Shown here: positions 8,202 through 16,932 of the stretch, piece by piece
How the letters are laid out: each line of letters opens with the position of its first letter
Numbering within the stretch: position 1 is the stretch's first letter
DNA from: Cryomorphaceae bacterium
GTDB lineage: Bacteria > Bacteroidota > Bacteroidia > Flavobacteriales > Schleiferiaceae
Direction of reading: 5' to 3'
Assembly (NCBI GenBank): GCA_022565745.1
Contig: JAIUMB010000013.1
Span: 1-23,409, forward strand
Length of the DNA: 23,409 bases
Notes under the pieces: model-generated
What the model was told of the DNA's origin: nothing
Databases searched by the model: none
What the model saw: only the letters and a program-made list of their open reading frames with translations
Made by a program: the position numbers and the translations under genes

Positions 8202-9437
8202 CTAGATGCCTTCTAATTCAACCTGATTTTGAAGGAGGTCTTCAAATGCTTGTCGCTTGGTAATAAGGTAGTCCTTGCCTTTGTGAATCAACACTTCTGC
8301 TGGTTTTCTGCGACTGTTGTAATTCGATGACATGGCAAAGAGATAAGCACCTGCGTTGTGAAAACAGAGAACATCTCCTTGTCTGATTTCATTCATTCTG
8401 CGATCCCACGCGAAGGTATCGGTTTCACAAATATATCCCACCACGGTGTATACCCTTTCTGTCCCATCTGGATTACTGATATTGGTGATGTGATGATAGG
8501 CGTCGTAGAACATGGGGCGGATAAAGTGATTTAGCCCAGTGTCGATACCAGCAAAAACAGTTGCGGTTGTTTGTTTGATGACGTTGACCTTAGCTAGGAA
8601 GTAACCGCTCTCTGAGACGAGGAATTTACCCGGTTCAAATTCTACCGTTAAGCGTTTGCCATAATCGCGATAAAACTCTTCCATTAGTTCAGACATTTTT
8701 TCTCCCAGTAATTCAACATCTGTTGAGAGGTCGCCTGGCTTATAAGCCACCTTAAATCCAGAACCAAAGTCGATGTATGATAGGTTGGGAAAACTCATAG
8801 CGGTATCTAAAAGTAATCGTGCACCATTGATAAAGACGTCAACGTCAACAATGTCTGATCCGGTGTGCATGTGCAGCCCATCAACATTGATGTTGTAGCT
8901 CTCGACGATGCGCTGAAGGTGGCGCATTTGGTGTATTGAAATCCCGAATTTTGAATCGATGTGCCCTGTAGAAATTTTGCTGTTTCCCCCAGCCATGATG
9001 TGAGGATTCATGCGAACACATACGGGATATGAACCGCCATAGGTATTGCCAAACTGCTCGAGAATGGCAAGGTTGTCTATATTGATTCGCACACCCAACT
9101 CAACCGCTTCAACAATTTCTTCAAAAGATACGCAGTTGGGCGTAAAAATGATGCGATCAGGGGTGAAACCAGCTTTTAACCCAATTTTCACTTCTTCTAT
9201 TGAAACAGTATCGAGTCCAGAGCCAAGCTTGTTAAAGAATCGGATAACATTGATGTTTGACAGCGCTTTACAAGCATAATTGATGTGAACATCCAGTTTA
9301 GAAAAGGCCTGTTTTAAGCGTTTGTACTGGCGCTCCATAATGGATGTGTTGTACACATAGAGAGGGGTGCCGTACTTTTCACTCAATTTCAATAATTGCG
9401 CAGCGTCAACTTGAAAGGCTTTTTCTTTTGCTTGCAT
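8202..9437 (-). CDS. lysA: Diaminopimelate decarboxylase
   Basis: PLP enzyme of the last step of lysine synthesis, meso-diaminopimelate to L-lysine plus CO2. The 411-aa fold-type III sequence has the PLP lysine at K57 (YACKA), the HMHTGSD segment (189-195), the phosphate-binding GSGFK (225-229), EPGKFLV (268-274), and the catalytic Cys in CETD (337-340). In most LysA proteins the last motif is CESxD or CESGD, so CETD is a mild variant. RPMFYDAYH (307-315) contributes to substrate binding in the family. It is the first gene of the lysA-adk-obg-PAP2 run, with a good -7 box at 9485-9492. Other group IV decarboxylases are less likely because of the close fit to bacterial LysA motifs. Confidence 0.93.
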   Translation of the reverse strand: MQAKEKAFQVDAAQLLKLSEKYGTPLYVYNTSIMERQYKRLKQAFSKLDVHINYACKALSNINVIRFFNKLGSGLDTVSIEEVKIGLKAGFTPDRIIFTPNCVSFEEIVEAVELGVRINIDNLAILEQFGNTYGGSYPVCVRMNPHIMAGGNSKISTGHIDSKFGISIHQMRHLQRIVESYNINVDGLHMHTGSDIVDVDVFINGARLLLDTAMSFPNLSYIDFGSGFKVAYKPGDLSTDVELLGEKMSELMEEFYRDYGKRLTVEFEPGKFLVSESGYFLAKVNVIKQTTATVFAGIDTGLNHFIRPMFYDAYHHITNISNPDGTERVYTVVGYICETDTFAWDRRMNEIRQGDVLCFHNAGAYLFAMSSNYNSRRKPAEVLIHKGKDYLITKRQAFEDLLQNQVELEGI

Positions 9438-9484
9438 GATGATTATTAGTATTACTTAAATGATGATTCCTTTGAAAAGGAGCG

Positions 9485-9492
9485 CAAAAATA
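9485..9492 (-). promoter_or_regulatory. Candidate -7 box of the lysA promoter
   Basis: TATTTTTG on the minus strand is an exact match to TAnnTTTG, 47 bp before the lysA start codon. No clear TTG -33 box sits 17-23 bp upstream; instead the 12-bp palindrome ATGGTTAACCAT (9514-9525) covers that area. Confidence 0.45.
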
Positions 9493-9513
9493 CACTCCAT
9501 AATATTATTAATC

Positions 9514-9553
9514 ATGGTTAACCATTCATTAATGCTTACGATTGATAAATCAA
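9514..9553. promoter_or_regulatory. Two palindromes in the divergent lysA / T9SS cargo intergenic region
   Basis: ATGGTTAACCAT (9514-9525) is a perfect 12-bp palindrome. TTGAT-AA-ATCAA (9542-9553) is a 5+5 bp inverted repeat with a 2-nt spacer. Both lie between the divergent starts and upstream of the lysA -7 box, a position suited to an operator. There is no further support for the regulator. Confidence 0.3.
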
Positions 9554-9649
9554 CATTAAAAAAATAAACCCATTTTTATTTTGCATGTTTATAGTGCTTT
9601 CTGTTTAAACTGTTTGAAGTATTTTAGTGGTTTACTTATAACTGCTAAA

Positions 9650-12600
9650 ATGGGGCGAATTTCGCATTGTTTATATTTGTTGTGTTTGATGATCACCACT
9701 ACCTTGATGGCACACGAGGAAGACCCTGTATTTTTGCCCAATCACGGACAGTGGGAGCAACATATCATCGCTCAAACGCCTCTTAATTCCGGCCATATTT
9801 ATTACGAATCTACCAGAATTAGATTTCAATTAAGAGATCCTGAATTTACTAATTTTTGGCACGATAGACATAATGCCATCATTCCCGAAAAAAAATTTCA
9901 GACCGACAGTGAAGGTAATTTCATCATAAATGAACACACCTATGATTTGAGTTGGGTAGGGGGTAATCGCAATCCTAATGTGGTGACTGAGCGACCAACG
10001 AAAACCTATAGGAATTACTTTATTGGTAGTGACAAATCAAAGTGGGCTACGGAAGTTAAAGAACATCGACGGGTGGTATACAAAGACATTTATCAGGGCG
10101 TTGATTTTCGTTGGTACGCCGAGCGTGGTCATCTAAAGTACGATTTCCGAGTTCAGGCTGGTCAACTTCCCGATGATATCGCCTTGGTTTATAGTGGACT
10201 TGACGGATTAGAAAACATTGATGGAAAGCTGCATATGCGCACTTCTTTAGGCACAGTGGTGGAGTTAGAGCCATTTGCATACCAAATTAAAAATGGTGTT
10301 TATTACAAAGTTAATTGTCGTTTTAACGTCAATGATTCATTGGTAACCTTTGATTTGGGAACATACGACCAATCCTATGATTTGGTTATTGATCCCACAG
10401 TGGTGTTTAGTTCGTTCTCCGCAAGTGTTGCCGATAATTGGGGATTTACGGCAACTTATGACAACGACGGACGGTTATATGCCGGAGGAATGGTCTTTGG
10501 AAGTAATTACCCAACCAATACCGGTGCTTATCAAACAACTTACGGAGGTGGAAATACCGATGTCTCTATTTTTGTTTTTAGTCCGGATGGGTCTACACTT
10601 GAATATTCTACATTTTTGGGAGGTAATAATTCTGAGCAGCCCCATTCAATGATTGTAACGCCCAGTAACGAACTGGTTGTTTTCGGCACCACTTCTTCGA
10701 TTAATTTTCCAACATTAACTACTGCATGGCAATCGTCTTATGGAGGTGGTAGCTTGTTTATCTTGCCGGGTTATACGTTTAATAATGGGTCGGATATTTT
10801 TATCACAAAATTTAATGCGACAGGAACAACACTGATTGGTTCTACATTTTTTGGTGGAAATGGCAATGATGGTATTAACCTGGAAATTTTAAGAAATTAT
10901 GGCGACTATGCCAGGGGAGAAGTGTTTTTGGATTCACTGGATAACGTTTACATTGCTTCAACCACGTTTTCAAATATTGTTCCTTTAACCAATGCTGCTT
11001 TTCCCGCGCAGCAGGGGGGCTCTGATGCCTTGCTTCTCAAGTTTAATCCCAATCTTACGAATTTAGAATGGGGAACCTTTTACGGAGGCTTTGGACACGA
11101 TGCAGCATATACCGTACGCATAGACGGTGATGACGTGTTTATCGCCGGAGGAACCTTTAGTCCCAACCTACCAATGGATAGTTTGCAGACAGGTTTTCAA
11201 CCAATTTATGGAGATTCTGTTGACGGGTTTATTGCCAAGTTTGACCGCTCAACAGGAAACTTTATCAACGCCACGTACATAGGAACCGCTAGTTATGATC
11301 AAATTTTTAATATTGATACAGACAGAAATGGCAATTTATATGCTTTAGGACAAACAAAGGGTACTTTCCCACACGATACAACCCGTTTTGGCAATCCAGA
11401 CGGAAAGCACTTTATATCCAAATTTACCCCTGATTTGACCAGTCGATTATGGAACATCAACTTTGGAAGCAGTAGTGGTTATCTGTGTGCGCCAACTGCT
11501 TTTGAGGTAGATAATTGTAATGCCATTTTATTTGGGATGTGGGGAGGGGAAAGCAATAATCCGTCGCCGTTTTTCAACAATATGGTTCCCTCGTTTAATG
11601 GCTTTACCGATGGTTTGCCAGTGACGTCAAATGCATTTAAAATCACAACAGATGGTAGTGACCTCTACTTCTGTGCACTGTCTGCTGATGCTACCACATT
11701 GGAGTTTGGTACATTTTATGGCGGTACGGCCAATGAGCATGTTGATGGCGGTACGTCTAGGTTTAGTCCAGAAGGCATCATTTATCAAGCTGTTTGTGCC
11801 GCCTGTGGTGCGGGAAACTTTCCAACAACACCAGGCGTATATGGTCCTAATAATTTGAGTTTTAATTGTAATAAAGCCGGAATAAAAATTGATTTTGATC
11901 GTTCGGTTGAGGCCAATGCCGATGTTGATGTTTCTACCGAACTCGATAGCTTATGCGATGGGTTTTTAATCAGTTTCTCCAATGCTTCCAATAATGCCAA
12001 TGCCTATTTTTGGGACTTTGGTGACGGGCAAACATCTACCGATTCTACACCTACTGTTTTATTGGTTGGACCCAACACCTATAATGTGATGTTGGTGGCT
12101 ATCGATACCAACTGCTTCTTGTATGACACGGTATATATTCAAGTTGAAGTGGAAAGTTTTATTGACCCGGTAGCCGCTCTTGAGGTTGATTATTTTGATT
12201 GTGATTCACTATATGAGGTCAATTTCTTTGTTGATACGACATTGGCGGATTATGTTGAATGGGTATTTGGTGACGGGGTAGTTTGGGATGCCGACTCAGT
12301 TTCAGATACAACTTATTTCTATAGTGGTCCAGGCGTCTATTCTGGCTTTATGGTTGCTCACGACACCATATGCGGTCAAACCGATACGGCTTTTTTTGAG
12401 GTTGAGTTTATTGAGCAAGATTTTACTTTTCCTGATGTGGACACCGCAACAGAAGAGTGCTTGTATGGTCAACTTTTCGTCGATATCGTTAACGACTCAC
12501 TTATGCGTGAGCGTTACAGTGTACGCTGGCGAAATGAAGATACAACAGTCACTGGACGAAGCGCTATGCTTCCTTTTAAGAATGACGGATTGCAACCATT

Positions 12601-12940
12601 TAGCCTAATAATTCGGGACAACTGGTGTAATACAACATTTGTCAAAGAACTCTGGTACGAATTTGATCCATTTGGAGAAGAATTATCCGTTCCCAATGTA
12701 TTTACACCTAATCAAGACGGAAAGAATGACCTACTAGAGTTGCGCGGTGATCCGTGTGCTACTGGAACAGAGTTTCGTGTCCTAAATCGTTGGGGACAAA
12801 CCATGTTTTATACCACCAAACCCTTTGAAGAATTTTGGGATGGTGTGTTTGAGAACCGGCCGGCATCGGAAGGCACCTATTATTACATGTTCAAAATGAA
12901 AGGTATTGAAAAGTCAGGCTCTTTACAGTTGTTCCGCTAG
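9650..12940 (+). CDS. Large secreted repeat protein with PKD and type B T9SS sorting domain
   Basis: Predicted exported protein of 1096 aa. The ATG at 9650 is chosen because it directly precedes a signal peptide (residues 1-21, ending LMA-HEED); a TTG 69 bp upstream is in frame but adds a non-signal-like extension and overlaps AT-rich promoter-like DNA. Residues about 22-265 resemble the N-terminal domain of SBBP-repeat proteins (starting FLPNHGQW). From about 270 to 760 come repeats of the type TFLGGNNSE, TFFGGNGND, TFYGGFGHD, TFYGGTANE, which suggests an SBBP beta-propeller. PKD-like modules follow at about 770-840 (FWDFGDG) and 845-925 (EWVFGDG). The sorting domain spans about 1012-1096, with VPNVFTPNQDGKND, LNRWGQ and FWDG. 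It is likely surface-attached or released; no catalytic motif was seen. Confidence 0.9.
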   Translation: MGRISHCLYLLCLMITTTLMAHEEDPVFLPNHGQWEQHIIAQTPLNSGHIYYESTRIRFQLRDPEFTNFWHDRHNAIIPEKKFQTDSEGNFIINEHTYDLSWVGGNRNPNVVTERPTKTYRNYFIGSDKSKWATEVKEHRRVVYKDIYQGVDFRWYAERGHLKYDFRVQAGQLPDDIALVYSGLDGLENIDGKLHMRTSLGTVVELEPFAYQIKNGVYYKVNCRFNVNDSLVTFDLGTYDQSYDLVIDPTVVFSSFSASVADNWGFTATYDNDGRLYAGGMVFGSNYPTNTGAYQTTYGGGNTDVSIFVFSPDGSTLEYSTFLGGNNSEQPHSMIVTPSNELVVFGTTSSINFPTLTTAWQSSYGGGSLFILPGYTFNNGSDIFITKFNATGTTLIGSTFFGGNGNDGINLEILRNYGDYARGEVFLDSLDNVYIASTTFSNIVPLTNAAFPAQQGGSDALLLKFNPNLTNLEWGTFYGGFGHDAAYTVRIDGDDVFIAGGTFSPNLPMDSLQTGFQPIYGDSVDGFIAKFDRSTGNFINATYIGTASYDQIFNIDTDRNGNLYALGQTKGTFPHDTTRFGNPDGKHFISKFTPDLTSRLWNINFGSSSGYLCAPTAFEVDNCNAILFGMWGGESNNPSPFFNNMVPSFNGFTDGLPVTSNAFKITTDGSDLYFCALSADATTLEFGTFYGGTANEHVDGGTSRFSPEGIIYQAVCAACGAGNFPTTPGVYGPNNLSFNCNKAGIKIDFDRSVEANADVDVSTELDSLCDGFLISFSNASNNANAYFWDFGDGQTSTDSTPTVLLVGPNTYNVMLVAIDTNCFLYDTVYIQVEVESFIDPVAALEVDYFDCDSLYEVNFFVDTTLADYVEWVFGDGVVWDADSVSDTTYFYSGPGVYSGFMVAHDTICGQTDTAFFEVEFIEQDFTFPDVDTATEECLYGQLFVDIVNDSLMRERYSVRWRNEDTTVTGRSAMLPFKNDGLQPFSLIIRDNWCNTTFVKELWYEFDPFGEELSVPNVFTPNQDGKNDLLELRGDPCATGTEFRVLNRWGQTMFYTTKPFEEFWDGVFENRPASEGTYYYMFKMKGIEKSGSLQLFR

Positions 12941-12942
12941 TC

Positions 12943-13048
12943 ATCATCAATTTGGACTTAACAATAGGCTTTAGAACATCAACACCTGCGCAAGACCACA
13001 TCCATACTAAGATTCGTTTAGATAAGCATCTCTGTGCAAATTGATGAT
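12943..13048. repeat. Perfect 12-bp inverted repeat in a convergent intergenic gap
   Basis: ATCATCAATTTG (12943-12954) and CAAATTGATGAT (13037-13048) are exact reverse complements separated by 82 nt. The first arm starts 2 nt after the stop codon of the upstream gene and the second ends 30 nt before the stop of the converging peptidase gene. No T run follows either arm, so it is not a classical terminator. Confidence 0.7.
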
Positions 13049-13078
13049 AGCATTAAGCGAGGCAAGCTGTTTATCAAA

Positions 13079-15247
13079 TCACCGGTTAATCAATAAGCGT
13101 TTTGTTTTAAGCAGACGATGGTGATTGTCATAAATGGCCATCACATAAACACCTTGAGAAAGCTGAGAAACATCCACTACAGTTTGTGTGGCGTTTTGTG
13201 CGCTTACTTTTTGTCCGTGAACATTCGTAATTTCAATCAATGCAGCACGCTCTGGAAGATTGTCTAAAAATACATTATCAGAAGCCGGATTGGGGTAAAT
13301 CCGTATTTGTTCTCTGGCGTATTCATCATCCATATTTAAACCCTGATTTAAAATGGAAAACACCGGACTAATATTGTAAAAAATTCCGTCTTTAGCTTTA
13401 AGCATGATACGTCCACTGCTGGTTGATGCAATATCTTTTGGTAAGTAAATCATTCCTAAGCCTGTATTGGGTATGGAGCCTAAGAAGATGGGGAAACTTC
13501 TAGCATTATCAATGCTTAAGTAAACGTCAAGCGTTTTGCAGTCGATGGGAGCTGATGTCGTATTGCCAGGATCCCATTGAATGATGTTGATGGCATTGGT
13601 GAAAAATGGCGTTTGAACATTAGGGCTAATGACTTCAAAAGGCTCGTTGCCAATAACGTTAAGACTGACCGCTTCCCAAGCTATGGCTCCACCTGATGCG
13701 TGGTTGTCGCGTGCAGTTGCTCTAAACCGCAAAGTACGTTCACCAAATGTCAATCTTTCACCCAATACATTAGCGCCAAGGGCTACAGATCTAAACATAG
13801 GGAGGTAGCGCGTTCCGTCATTTTCTGGGGTGAAACTGCGATAAATGGGACCTCTGTCTTGGGTTTGTGATGGGTTAGCTGGTCCTAAATCATATTGTTC
13901 CCAAACCAATGTCCAAGGGTCATTTTCTGGGTCATTAACATCGGCAGAAAGGAAAAAAGGGGTGCCTATAGGGATGTTCACGTTTGGTATATTAGGCGTA
14001 ATGATAGGAGCACTATTTCCTGTTGGCACTTTCTCTGCGCAGTTATTTCCAAAGGAGTTAAAAGCAAAATTATTGATTTGAATCAAGGAGTGGTGATGAA
14101 AATAGTCGTCCGATTGATTTTGTAAATTAGGGGCACAAATGCCAGCGTAACCCATGATGGTGGATGCACTAAGTGGCTCAAAAGCAGAGCTAGATGACCG
14201 TTGGCAGTTGTTGTTTTGTGTGTGTGTGGCTCCAAATTGATGGCCGATTTCGTGTGCAACATAATCGATATCATAGGGGTCTCCCACGGGGTTAGCCAGT
14301 CCGGTAACCCCACGCGCTTTATTGGCTGTACACACACATTGAAGAGAGGCTAACCCACCAGCTCCAGTAGAAAATGCATGACCAATGTCATAAGCATTGG
14401 AACCAATCCTGCTGTTAATGACAGACCCATTGACACTGATCATCTGTGTAGAGCTGCTGTTGTTAAATGGGTCATTCGCAGCATTTAGAAAAATTAATTG
14501 GTCATTGTCAGCCACCAATTCAAGCGTAATTCCGGCATCAACCTCATACACAGAGTTGACGCGGTTAACGGTTGTAACAATGGCAGCCAATACCGAAGAT
14601 ATGGTGCCACCGTGAAATTGAGAATAATTAGAGGTAGTGGCAATAGCCAAACGGTATTTGTTGATTTCGCTTTCAACCATAATATTTGATCCAGATTCGA
14701 TATCGTCATACCCAAATTCATTGTCATGTTCCTCCTCTACACCACATGACCATGGGGACTTTCCTTTTACTTGCTCTCGACGATAAACCACTCTTGGCGA
14801 CTCAGCTGTTGCATCTGTAGGGTCAATGTAATACCTTGTTCCACCGTCAACAATCACGGCTCTGAATCCAGTGTAAGGGTTGTAATCAAAATATAAAATT
14901 GACCCGTTTTCATCCTTGCCCTTTCCCGATAAAATTTCCGGAAACTTTGTCTTTAAGTCTGGATGCATGGTGTAGGAGGGAAGCGGTGTAAAGGTGCCAA
15001 AACCATCTTCAGACCACTGGATTTTAATGCTAGCTTCCTTGTTTTCTTGGGAAAATTGGCGAAGGATTTCAACGTCTTGCTCTTGGTGTATTGAAGAGAA
15101 AAATGTGTTGCTTTCTACCGCAACATATGTAGTAGCTATTCGTTCATTATCTGAAAATACTCGTGTAATCTGCTGTGCAACTGCGTTTGTAGTCAACAGA
15201 AGCAGACCCAACAGCAGGAAATTAGAAAACTTTTTTATACCATTCAT
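13079..15247 (-). CDS. Secreted reprolysin-like zinc metallopeptidase with type A T9SS sorting domain
   Basis: Predicted secreted zinc endopeptidase of 722 aa, metzincin type (M12B-like). A signal peptide spans residues 1-25 (LLLLTTNAVA-QQ). Residues about 26-190 look like a propeptide; Cys168 in WSCGV, near its end, could serve as a cysteine switch, which is inference. The catalytic domain (about 195-400) has the zinc motif HEIGHQFGATH (332-342) and a Met-turn in IMGY (364-367). A fibronectin- or Ig-like region follows (about 410-630). The C-terminal ~75 residues begin with RIYPNPASD (649-657) and end KTKRLLINR, the type A T9SS signal. It is divergent from accC with 203 bp between starts. 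The peptidase class is well supported; substrates are unknown. Confidence 0.92.
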   Translation of the reverse strand: MNGIKKFSNFLLLGLLLLTTNAVAQQITRVFSDNERIATTYVAVESNTFFSSIHQEQDVEILRQFSQENKEASIKIQWSEDGFGTFTPLPSYTMHPDLKTKFPEILSGKGKDENGSILYFDYNPYTGFRAVIVDGGTRYYIDPTDATAESPRVVYRREQVKGKSPWSCGVEEEHDNEFGYDDIESGSNIMVESEINKYRLAIATTSNYSQFHGGTISSVLAAIVTTVNRVNSVYEVDAGITLELVADNDQLIFLNAANDPFNNSSSTQMISVNGSVINSRIGSNAYDIGHAFSTGAGGLASLQCVCTANKARGVTGLANPVGDPYDIDYVAHEIGHQFGATHTQNNNCQRSSSSAFEPLSASTIMGYAGICAPNLQNQSDDYFHHHSLIQINNFAFNSFGNNCAEKVPTGNSAPIITPNIPNVNIPIGTPFFLSADVNDPENDPWTLVWEQYDLGPANPSQTQDRGPIYRSFTPENDGTRYLPMFRSVALGANVLGERLTFGERTLRFRATARDNHASGGAIAWEAVSLNVIGNEPFEVISPNVQTPFFTNAINIIQWDPGNTTSAPIDCKTLDVYLSIDNARSFPIFLGSIPNTGLGMIYLPKDIASTSSGRIMLKAKDGIFYNISPVFSILNQGLNMDDEYAREQIRIYPNPASDNVFLDNLPERAALIEITNVHGQKVSAQNATQTVVDVSQLSQGVYVMAIYDNHHRLLKTKRLLINR

Positions 15248-15373
15248 CTTAATTACTTTTACGGCCTTAAAATTACGTCTAAACGCGAAAACTGATTAAT
15301 ATTTCGGGGTTTTAAATAAACACTTGTTTTTCAGTGTGTTGTGTTTTTTTGGGTTTGTTTTTTGAAGATGTGG

Positions 15374-15405
15374 TTGATAGTTTTAAGTCCAAATACGTAA
15401 TTTTT
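15374..15405 (+). promoter_or_regulatory. Candidate promoter of the accC cluster
   Basis: TTG (15374-15376) is followed after 21 nt by TAATTTTT (15398-15405), one mismatch from TAnnTTTG. It lies 45 bp before the accC ATG. The region is AT-rich, so a chance match is possible. Confidence 0.3.
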
Positions 15406-15450
15406 AATTGTTTCATAATAACGGATAGTAATTTGACAAAAAATAAATTC

Positions 15451-16932
15451 ATGAAAAAGATTTTGGTTGCCAACCGCGGAGAGATTGCACTGAGAATCAT
15501 GAAAACAGCTCGTGAGATGGGCATAGCTACAGTTGCTGTTTACAGTGAAGCTGATGCAACTTCGCCGCATGTGCGATATGCCGACGAAGCGGTGTGTATT
15601 GGTCCGCCAGCTTCTGGAGAAAGCTACCTGCGAATGGATAAAATTCTTCAAGTTGCCAAAGACACAAAGGCTGATGCCATTCATCCGGGCTACGGTTTTC
15701 TCAGTGAGAATGCAACTTTTGCGGATGAAGTACAGCAAGCTGGAATAACTTTTATTGGCCCAAATGCACACTCTATGCGCACCATGGGAGACAAGTTGTC
15801 GGCGAAAGATGCCGTTGCTAATTATGATATTCCTTTGGTGCCTGGTTCTGATGGTGAGGTGACAGATCCCGATGTTGGAAGAGGTATTGCCAAGAACATA
15901 GGTTACCCGGTGCTAATTAAAGCTTCAGCGGGAGGTGGAGGTAAAGGGATGCGAATAGTTCATGACGATGCTTCTTTTGTAGAACAAATGCAGTTGGCCA
16001 TAAATGAAGCCAAATCAGCCTTTGGTAACGGTGCTGTTTTTATCGAGAAATTTGTAGAAAACCCTCGCCACATTGAAATACAAGTATTGGCAGACACCCA
16101 TGGTAATGTCGTACATTTATTCGAGCGCGAATGCAGCATTCAAAGACGTCACCAAAAAGTAATTGAGGAGGCCCCCTCAGCTGTATTGACGCCTGAACTT
16201 CGCCATACAATGGGAGAAGCGGCTGTAAAAGTGGCTAAAGCTTGTGATTATATTGGTGCAGGTACGGTTGAGTTTTTGGTGGACAAGCACTTGAATTTTT
16301 ATTTCCTCGAGATGAATACCCGCTTACAGGTAGAGCATCCCGTTACCGAACTCATTACCGGATTGGATCTTGTTAGAGAGCAAATACGCGTAGCTAGAGG
16401 AGAATTGTTGGGCTATGAACAAGAGGACATCCGCATGTTGGGTCACGCTATAGAAGCCCGCGTATATGCGGAAGATCCCAGAGAAAACTTTATGCCTTCT
16501 ACTGGAAAACTTCAAGTGTACCGCTTGCCTAACGGGCCAGGTATACGCGTTGACGATGGTTTTGAAGAAGGGATGCAAGTGCCCATTTTTTATGATCCCA
16601 TGTTGAGTAAGCTCATTGTATACGCACAAAACCGCGAACAAGCTATGGATAGAATGATTCGTGCGTGTAAAGAGTATGAAATTCACGGTATCCAACACAC
16701 ATTGCCTTTTGTGTCTTATGTCATGAAACACGAAGCTTTTCGCAGTGGACGTTTTGACACGAATTTTGTTAAAGATTGTTTTACTCCCGATGATTTGAAT
16801 GTTGTTTCTGATGACTTGGCCAATGATGCTTCTGCAATAGTGGCACATTTGTTGGAAAATCAAGAAGCATCAGCAACCATTAAAGCCGCAAGCAATGATT
16901 CAGGTCTTTGGAAAATTAATCGTCGTCGTTAG
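15451..16932 (+). CDS. accC: Biotin carboxylase subunit of acetyl/acyl-CoA carboxylase
   Basis: ATP-grasp enzyme that carboxylates biotin on its carrier protein using bicarbonate and ATP. The start MKKILVANRGEIA is the canonical N terminus; an in-frame upstream ATG at 15334 would add 39 unrelated residues. Visible elements are the biotin carboxylase N-domain (1-110), the glycine-rich ATP loop ASAGGGGKGM (158-167), ERECSIQRRHQK (225-236), the metal/ATP ligand region FLEMNTR (285-291) with LQVEHP, and the C-domain with MLSKLIVYA. At 493 aa it is about 45 residues longer than E. coli AccC; the extra C-terminal tail is low in recognisable structure. No biotin carrier or carboxyltransferase gene is next to it, so it could serve acetyl-CoA or propionyl/acyl-CoA carboxylase. 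The last 38 bp overlap the next gene. Confidence 0.94.
   Translation: MKKILVANRGEIALRIMKTAREMGIATVAVYSEADATSPHVRYADEAVCIGPPASGESYLRMDKILQVAKDTKADAIHPGYGFLSENATFADEVQQAGITFIGPNAHSMRTMGDKLSAKDAVANYDIPLVPGSDGEVTDPDVGRGIAKNIGYPVLIKASAGGGGKGMRIVHDDASFVEQMQLAINEAKSAFGNGAVFIEKFVENPRHIEIQVLADTHGNVVHLFERECSIQRRHQKVIEEAPSAVLTPELRHTMGEAAVKVAKACDYIGAGTVEFLVDKHLNFYFLEMNTRLQVEHPVTELITGLDLVREQIRVARGELLGYEQEDIRMLGHAIEARVYAEDPRENFMPSTGKLQVYRLPNGPGIRVDDGFEEGMQVPIFYDPMLSKLIVYAQNREQAMDRMIRACKEYEIHGIQHTLPFVSYVMKHEAFRSGRFDTNFVKDCFTPDDLNVVSDDLANDASAIVAHLLENQEASATIKAASNDSGLWKINRRR

Noticed and set aside
9581..9649. Upstream TTG start for the large T9SS cargo protein
   Set aside because: The extra 23 residues do not look like part of a signal peptide, whereas the ATG at 9650 begins a proper one directly before HEED.
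15305..15350. ACACT/AGTGT hairpin followed by a T run between the peptidase and accC genes
   Set aside because: The stem is only 5 bp and it lies in a divergent promoter region where no plus-strand gene ends, so a terminator call is not supported.
15334..15450. Upstream ATG extension of accC
   Set aside because: Biotin carboxylases begin with the MKKILVANRGEIA segment; the extra 39 residues are AT-rich intergenic translation.
16324..16863. Long minus-strand open frame (179 codons) inside accC
   Set aside because: It lies fully within the well-supported biotin carboxylase gene and has a composition typical of an antisense shadow, with no domain or signal.
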